NCBI GenBank assembly: GCA_045595425.1
Contig: JAZOAL010000146.1
Location: forward strand, 1 to 8,799
Direction: 5' to 3'
DNA from: SIG710 sp045595425
Lineage (GTDB): Bacteria > Bacillota > Clostridia > Oscillospirales > CAG-272
DNA length: 8,799 nt
The notes beneath the pieces are model-generated. The model made no database searches. It was given only the letters and a program-made list of their open reading frames with translations, and was not told the origin of the DNA. Positions 4,590 to 8,799 of this stretch are shown in pieces (the first letter of the stretch is position 1; the number at the start of each line of letters is the position of its first letter). Both the position numbers and the translations under genes were made by a program.

Positions 4590-6836
4590 TTATTCTGCCG
4601 TAGCGGTATAATACGTCACCGTTCCGTCCAGATTAGTATAAGTAAAATTGTTTGCAGTGCAGTAATCCAGAATTGTATCATTTTTTGCTGCCTGTTTTAC
4701 TGTGGTAATGCTTGTGTAATTCTCATAAGGCGTAAAAGCAGTTGCGCCTATGGAAACGCAGCTATCGGGAATAATAAGAGTGTTCAGCGAAGAAAGGTAA
4801 GTGAAAGCTTCCTTGCCTATGGAAGTGATATTTGAACCTGTAAGGTCAATTACTCCATTTTCGGGCTCGGCAGTATCTCCGCACCAAACCTTTGTAAGGG
4901 ATTCACGGTTTTTTCCATAGTCGTCATAGAACATCCTAGTTCCGATAGTCGCTCCCTCAAGAGTTGCCGGCAGGTGAAGCTTTTTTGCGCCTCTCACATT
5001 AAAGAGAAGCGAGGCAGTGTTCACACTGCTGACAGTCGAGAAATCGAGAAGTCCAATTTCATTTTCCTGCATATAACCCGTTGCCTTCGCCTCATAAACC
5101 GTACTTAAATTATAAGCATGAGAGAAGGTGGCATCACCGAAAGACACTCCTTTGGGATAGACAATAGTGTTTACACCTTGTTGATGATAAACAGCGTAAG
5201 CACCTATCTTTGTAATTCCGTGATCAAAGATGATGGTGTTTATCTTCATTTCGGAAGCCAGGGTCAGCTTGGGATTCGGGGATATGGTTCCTACTGTAAT
5301 TTCATTAATTAACTGACCCAATCTGCCGACATTATAAGTTTGCACTATCTCGCCTTCTCCGCGGTATATTGCAACCCAAGAACCGTTATTTGTATCCTCC
5401 ACAAGCGTCAGCTTGATTTTTTCTGATATTTCTTTTTGCAGAATAACCGGTATCTCGGCAAAAAGGAAGTCGCCTGTGTAGTATGTACCATCTGCCTTCT
5501 TTGTGCCGCTTTCACCTGCAGTGTAATCACTCTCGGTAAGGGTAACAGCACCCGCGAGAAGAGTATTCCAAACGGCAGCGTCGTCGGTATTTGACGAGTT
5601 GATCGCGCCGTTTATATACATATCAAGTGTAAACTGATAGAGGTTGTGCGCATTTTGGCCTTCCACTCCATAGTCTTTGACTGTTACAACGATATTACCA
5701 TCGGGATCTTTATAAATGGAATAAGCACAGAAATAAACGTCGTCTTTGTGATTTGCCTTATAATTTGTCACAGCAAGACCATAGGTAACAAGATCATCGC
5801 CTTTGTTCTCCGGTCTGCCTTCCAGTGTGTTGCCCACGAACTCGCCATTCGACCAAACAGCAATCTTCTTTCCGTTGGATTCAAGCTCGTATGTGGTTGT
5901 GTTAATGGTAATGCCATTATATTTTGCCTCGGGAACAGCTATAGCACCGTATTCAATAAGCTCATAGCCCTGCAACGCAAATTTCGCGTCCTTGCTCTTG
6001 TCAAAGCTGAAAATACCTCTGAGGCCGTTATAATCCGTAAAACGGATGGCAAAGCCATCGGTGCTTACAGCACCGTCAAAAGCAATGCATTCAGCTTCGA
6101 AATTCTGCTGAACCTCTTCCGCTGTAAGCGCACGGTTATAGAAGCGCATTGATTCATAAACAGCAGAGAAATTTTTGCCAAAACTCAGCGTTGTTGCTGA
6201 TTGCAAAGGCTCGGCATATTGAGCATCAGTCGCTACCGATCCAACTAATACACCATTGTGATAAACAATGATATCACTTTTATTCTCGCCTACCTTGAAT
6301 GTGACCGTGAGCAGTGAAGCGTCCTGAAGCTCGCTGCTCATGTTTTCTACATTAACCCTGCCACTACCCCAATTTGAAGTATAGCTCTGAGCAAAAGTTT
6401 TAAGTGTCAGTGTTGTGGCACCATCTCCGAAGAACAGATAAAAAGCTTGGTTATCAAATGCCATAATCTCGGCGAGTCCACTAGTATGCTCAAAATCGCT
6501 GAGGCGGATCTCAACTGTGAATTCATCTGTCCCTCCAATGAGACCTATGAGTTCTTCGGGGAGAACCTGCTGGGTATTATTTACAACAAAACCGGAATCT
6601 TTAAAATAGTTCGTATCGTTCACGGTAAGCCCTGTAATGTCATTGTCACCCTCAAGGTCTTCCCAGATTGTTTTACCATTGTTTCCGGATCCGCTGTAAT
6701 AGGAAACAAGGCCGTCTGTTACAAAGCCTTCCTTTTCAGCGGCTGTCTGAGTAACCCCAGCTCCAGTAGCCGAAACTGCAACCGTAAACAGCAAAACTGC
6801 AACGATAAGCACAAAAAACAGTAACGATTTTTTCAT
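4590..6836 (-). CDS. Secreted LamG-domain / BspA-like leucine-rich-repeat protein
   Basis: A 748-residue exported protein. A Sec signal peptide spans about 1-23 (MKKSLLFFVLIVAVLLF, cleavage near AVSA-TG). Residues about 38-250 form a concanavalin/LamG-like domain, starting VTDGLVSYYSG and closing with the typical ESMRFYNRALTAEEVQQNF. Residues about 255-515 form a beta-rich middle part I cannot assign to a named family. Residues about 516-735 resemble LRR_5/BspA-type repeats, clearest in ITSIGKEAFTYLSSLNTLIIPDSCVSIGATAF. No LPXTG motif, S-layer domain or C-terminal membrane anchor is visible, so it is probably released or held non-covalently. A carbohydrate or host-surface binding role is inferred from the domains. 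I chose the ATG at 6836, eight bases after GGAGG, because it opens on the signal peptide; the upstream in-frame ATG at 6896 does not. Confidence 0.88.
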   Translation of the reverse strand: MKKSLLFFVLIVAVLLFTVAVSATGAGVTQTAAEKEGFVTDGLVSYYSGSGNNGKTIWEDLEGDNDITGLTVNDTNYFKDSGFVVNNTQQVLPEELIGLIGGTDEFTVEIRLSDFEHTSGLAEIMAFDNQAFYLFFGDGATTLTLKTFAQSYTSNWGSGRVNVENMSSELQDASLLTVTFKVGENKSDIIVYHNGVLVGSVATDAQYAEPLQSATTLSFGKNFSAVYESMRFYNRALTAEEVQQNFEAECIAFDGAVSTDGFAIRFTDYNGLRGIFSFDKSKDAKFALQGYELIEYGAIAVPEAKYNGITINTTTYELESNGKKIAVWSNGEFVGNTLEGRPENKGDDLVTYGLAVTNYKANHKDDVYFCAYSIYKDPDGNIVVTVKDYGVEGQNAHNLYQFTLDMYINGAINSSNTDDAAVWNTLLAGAVTLTESDYTAGESGTKKADGTYYTGDFLFAEIPVILQKEISEKIKLTLVEDTNNGSWVAIYRGEGEIVQTYNVGRLGQLINEITVGTISPNPKLTLASEMKINTIIFDHGITKIGAYAVYHQQGVNTIVYPKGVSFGDATFSHAYNLSTVYEAKATGYMQENEIGLLDFSTVSSVNTASLLFNVRGAKKLHLPATLEGATIGTRMFYDDYGKNRESLTKVWCGDTAEPENGVIDLTGSNITSIGKEAFTYLSSLNTLIIPDSCVSIGATAFTPYENYTSITTVKQAAKNDTILDYCTANNFTYTNLDGTVTYYTATAE

Positions 6837-6876
6837 ATTTTCTTCCTCCAAAAAAATATTTTTTATTTTACATTTT

Positions 6877-6885
6877 ATTTTAGCA
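6877..6885 (-). promoter_or_regulatory. Possible extended -10 promoter of the LamG/LRR gene
   Basis: On the minus strand TGCTAAAAT gives an extended -10 about 40 bases before the start codon. No good -35 box is visible at the usual distance, which would suit a promoter that depends on an activator such as a neighbouring AraC protein. The region is very AT-rich, so chance matches are likely. Confidence 0.35.
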
Positions 6886-7055
6886 CATTTTCCCACGATA
6901 AACTATGAAAAATATATACAATACACCACAAAATGTTACCTTTTCCGAAAAACCGCACAAAAAAGCAGCAGAAAAAACAAAACAGCTTGTTCAAAAGCGT
7001 GATATGCTTGATTTGCAGGAAATTTTGTGCTTTTTCGCTTTTTCTCGGAAACCTA

Positions 7056-7085
7056 TTGCAAAACCTCAAAAAAACATGTTATAAT
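7056..7085 (+). promoter_or_regulatory. Promoter of the tandem AraC operon
   Basis: TTGCAA (7056-7061) and TATAAT (7080-7085) are 18 bases apart, with TG placed for an extended -10 (TGTTATAAT). Transcription would begin near 7092. This excludes the long upstream extension of the first regulator's reading frame, because those codons would precede the transcript. Confidence 0.8.
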
Positions 7086-7105
7086 GTAAACAACGAGAAA
7101 TATAA

Positions 7106-7121
7106 GCGGGGTGTTTTTTTG
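7106..7121 (+). promoter_or_regulatory. Ribosome site and TTG start of the first AraC gene
   Basis: GCGGGGTG followed by five T residues and then TTG. No in-frame ATG lies nearby, and alignment with the paralogue next door supports this position. A TTG start would be expected to lower translation. Confidence 0.7.
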
Positions 7122-7880
7122 CAGGAAAAGGTAATTTACATAAACGGTAATCTTGCCGATCTAAACCCCAAAAGATGCGGTTATCAAACAGCTTGGCAAT
7201 GTAACGATGCAATTCCCGCCGTCTCTGCCTTCACTTCTCTGCATTATGTTACCTGCGGAAAAGGTATTCTCACAAAGGATAGCCAATCTTTTGAAATTAA
7301 GGAAGGAGATATATTCATAATTAAAAAAGGCGAGGCAGCTCTGTGCAGCGCCGCACCCGATACCTCACTTTCTTATTATTTTGTATCCTTTGACGGAATT
7401 TTAGCCTCGGATTTTGAGGCTCTGCCCGCTGTTTTTTCGGGAGAGAAAAGCTGCTTCGAAAAAATCGGCTCCGTTGAAGACGGTTCTCCGAAAAGCATTT
7501 CACTTCTCTCCTCATACCTTTTTGAAATCTATTCAAAATACTGCACACTCGAAAAAAACGACCTCAATGACTATGTTGAGAGAATCAAAAGCTATATAGA
7601 ATCAAATTATCAGAATGATATACGCATAGAACAGATATCATCTCTTTTGCATCTTTCAAGGGCATATATCGCAAGGATATTCAAGCAAAGAACGGGAATG
7701 ACCGTTATCGAATATCTCAGCATTTACCGTTTAAAGCAGGCAGAGCAATTCCTTAAAAGCGGAAAAAGCATAACCGAAACGGCATATCTCTGCGGCTTTG
7801 GCGATCTTTCAAACTTCTCCCAAAAATTTAAAAAATATAAAGGAGCTTCACCAAGTCAATACAAAGCATCGAATAAATAA
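7119..7880 (+). CDS. AraC-family transcriptional regulator (first of a tandem pair)
   Basis: A 253-residue DNA-binding regulator. Residues about 38-105 form the cupin-like AraC ligand domain (LHYVTCGKGIL then EGDIFIIKKGE, and YYFVSFDG). Residues about 150-250 hold two helix-turn-helix motifs, the first around IEQISSLLHLSRAYIARIFKQRTGM and the second around ITETAYLCGFGDLSNFSQKFKK, ending with the family's SPSQYK. I chose the TTG at 7119: GCGGGGTG lies five bases upstream, the predicted transcript starts near 7092, and the first 21 residues then line up with the paralogue without a gap (LNP at 15-17, G21). A longer frame opening at 6933 would run through the promoter. The second regulator begins 11 bases downstream, so they are co-transcribed. 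The ligand and target are unknown; the divergent secreted-protein gene is a candidate target. Confidence 0.92.
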   Translation: MQEKVIYINGNLADLNPKRCGYQTAWQCNDAIPAVSAFTSLHYVTCGKGILTKDSQSFEIKEGDIFIIKKGEAALCSAAPDTSLSYYFVSFDGILASDFEALPAVFSGEKSCFEKIGSVEDGSPKSISLLSSYLFEIYSKYCTLEKNDLNDYVERIKSYIESNYQNDIRIEQISSLLHLSRAYIARIFKQRTGMTVIEYLSIYRLKQAEQFLKSGKSITETAYLCGFGDLSNFSQKFKKYKGASPSQYKASNK

Positions 7881-7891
7881 AGGAAGTATTT

Positions 7892-8665
7892 ATGTTAGAC
7901 TGTGAGTATATATTCAACTGTAAATATCAAGACTTAAATCCGCGGTGTTTCGGCAAGATGAAAGCAAAAAATGAATCCCAACTCGCCAATTTACCCTTCA
8001 TAATGTGCGGAATAATCCATTATGTCGAAAGCGGAAGCGGTACCTTAATTAAAAACGGCAAAAAATACAAGGTCAGCACCGGGGATATTTTAGTTTTTTC
8101 GATTGGAGATGCCTTTCGTTACGAAATAAACAAAGACGACCCTTTAACTATGGTTTATATTGAATTTGACGGAAACCTTTGCGAGGATTTCAAGAATCTT
8201 CCCGATGTTTTCAGAGATGAAGATATTTTTCTGAAGGATTTTGACAAAATTGCAAGCTATAACGGCAATAAAGCCGCTCTCATTGCTTCCTTTCTTCTGA
8301 AATTACATTCGAATGTCGTTTCAGAAAAAAAGCCGCCCGAAAATGATTATGTCAAATTCACCAAGACATATATAAAAGAAAATTATATGAAGGATATAAA
8401 GGTCGAGGATATTGCAGCAATGCTTGGAATAAGCCGCTTCCACCTTTTGCGTGTTTTCAAGAGAGAAACGGCAATGACCGTTCAGGAATATCTTATAGCA
8501 AAGAGAGTGGGAATAGGAAGACGCTTTATAGAAAAAGGAAAAAACATAACCGAAGCTGCATATCTCTGCGGCTTCGCAAGCGTTGCATCCTTTTCAAGAT
8601 GCTATAAAAGCCTTTATAAATGTCCGCCGTCACAATATAAAAACAAGATAACCCGAAAAATATAA
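7892..8665 (+). CDS. AraC-family transcriptional regulator (second of a tandem pair)
   Basis: A 257-residue paralogue of the gene before it, with the same build. The cupin-like sensor is at about 40-107 (IIHYVESGSGTL, STGDILVFSIGDAF, VYIEFDG). Two helix-turn-helix motifs follow at about 153-253 (VEDIAAMLGISRFHLLRVFKR; ITEAAYLCGFASVASFSRCYK), ending PPSQYK. The ATG at 7892 has AAAGGAAG five bases upstream and lies 11 bases after the previous stop. Both proteins begin with a shared pattern around DLNP and keep identical patches such as AYLCGF, and a 17-base stretch encoding that patch is identical in the DNA. A local duplication is therefore likely. The sensor domains differ much more than the helix-turn-helix parts, so the two may sense different ligands or form a heterodimer. 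No terminator hairpin with a T-tract follows directly. Confidence 0.93.
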   Translation: MLDCEYIFNCKYQDLNPRCFGKMKAKNESQLANLPFIMCGIIHYVESGSGTLIKNGKKYKVSTGDILVFSIGDAFRYEINKDDPLTMVYIEFDGNLCEDFKNLPDVFRDEDIFLKDFDKIASYNGNKAALIASFLLKLHSNVVSEKKPPENDYVKFTKTYIKENYMKDIKVEDIAAMLGISRFHLLRVFKRETAMTVQEYLIAKRVGIGRRFIEKGKNITEAAYLCGFASVASFSRCYKSLYKCPPSQYKNKITRKI

Positions 8666-8712
8666 ATAAAAAATCAATAAGCATCATTCTCGAATAATAG
8701 CATAGGCAGCAT

Positions 8713-8768
8713 ATCGCGCGAAGCGGGATTTCATCCACCTTAAGTGGATCTATTCCGCCGAAGGCGGA
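8713..8768. repeat. Array of three short hairpins (dispersed-repeat-like)
   Basis: Three hairpins follow one another. The first is ATCGCGC with GCGGGAT (8713-8719/8723-8729, loop GAA, one G-G mismatch). The second is ATCCAC with GTGGAT (8733-8738/8744-8749, loop CTTAA). The third is TCCGCC with GGCGGA (8754-8759/8763-8768, loop GAA). Linkers are short and T-rich (ATTTCAT, TTTAGCC). Arrays of this style are known to me as intergenic repeats in Clostridia genomes. It lies 47 bases after the second regulator and may also end its transcript. The right border may lie beyond 8768, close to the window end. Confidence 0.7.
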
Positions 8769-8799
8769 TTTAGCCAGAAAAAGCACACATTTGTCTACC

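Noticed and set aside
5646..6152. 168-codon plus-strand reading frame
   Set aside because: It is antisense to the LamG/LRR gene, with no ribosome site and no recognisable protein features.
6933..7118. N-terminal extension of the first AraC gene from an upstream ATG
   Set aside because: The extra 62 codons cover the predicted promoter, look basic and low-complexity, and have no counterpart in the paralogue.
8713..8768. CRISPR array
   Set aside because: The three units are different hairpins without an identical repeat or regular spacers, and no cas gene is present.

Overview
The window looks like chromosome from a low-to-moderate GC, Gram-positive anaerobe of the Clostridia, probably an Oscillospiraceae/Ruminococcaceae-type gut bacterium. 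The grounds are strong GGAGG ribosome sites, a T-box riboswitch, a lipoprotein signal, a secreted LamG/LRR protein and intergenic hairpin repeats of the kind seen in that group. The exact taxon cannot be fixed from sequence alone.

Layout. (1) 2-117: a complete tRNA-Glu (anticodon CTC) followed at once by a perfect 19-bp terminator hairpin. (2) 118-600: no gene. It holds small dyads, a structured element of about 144 bp bounded by 24-bp inverted repeats (297-440), and a perfect 23-bp palindrome (522-568) just past the next operon. (3) 601-3641, minus strand: a three-gene ABC importer operon (lipoprotein binding protein, permease, ATPase) of the TrpXYZ-like family (COG2984/COG4120/COG1101 type). 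It has a consensus promoter and a full T-box leader. The specifier loop reads best as UUC (Phe), so uncharged tRNA-Phe probably switches the operon on and the importer probably brings in phenylalanine or a related aromatic compound. (4) 3660-4415, minus: a YwaF/TIGR02206-type integral membrane protein with its own promoter and no clear terminator before the T-box promoter. (5) 4546-6836, minus: a large secreted protein (signal peptide, LamG-like lectin domain, unassigned middle region, BspA-like LRR end) with a terminator hairpin. (6) 7056-8665, plus: two tandem paralogous AraC-family regulators (cupin-like sensor plus double HTH), divergent from the secreted protein; the first starts at a TTG. 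(7) 8713-8768: three consecutive short hairpins, a dispersed-repeat-like array.

How the genes fit together. The amino-acid importer is a self-contained starvation-responsive unit. The AraC pair and the divergent LamG/LRR gene may form a sensor/regulator-target module, but only gene arrangement supports that. Nothing here is a clearly new defence or mobile system. The most informative items are the Phe-type T-box on a TrpXYZ-like importer, the strand-biased inverted-repeat element, and the unassigned middle part of the secreted protein.
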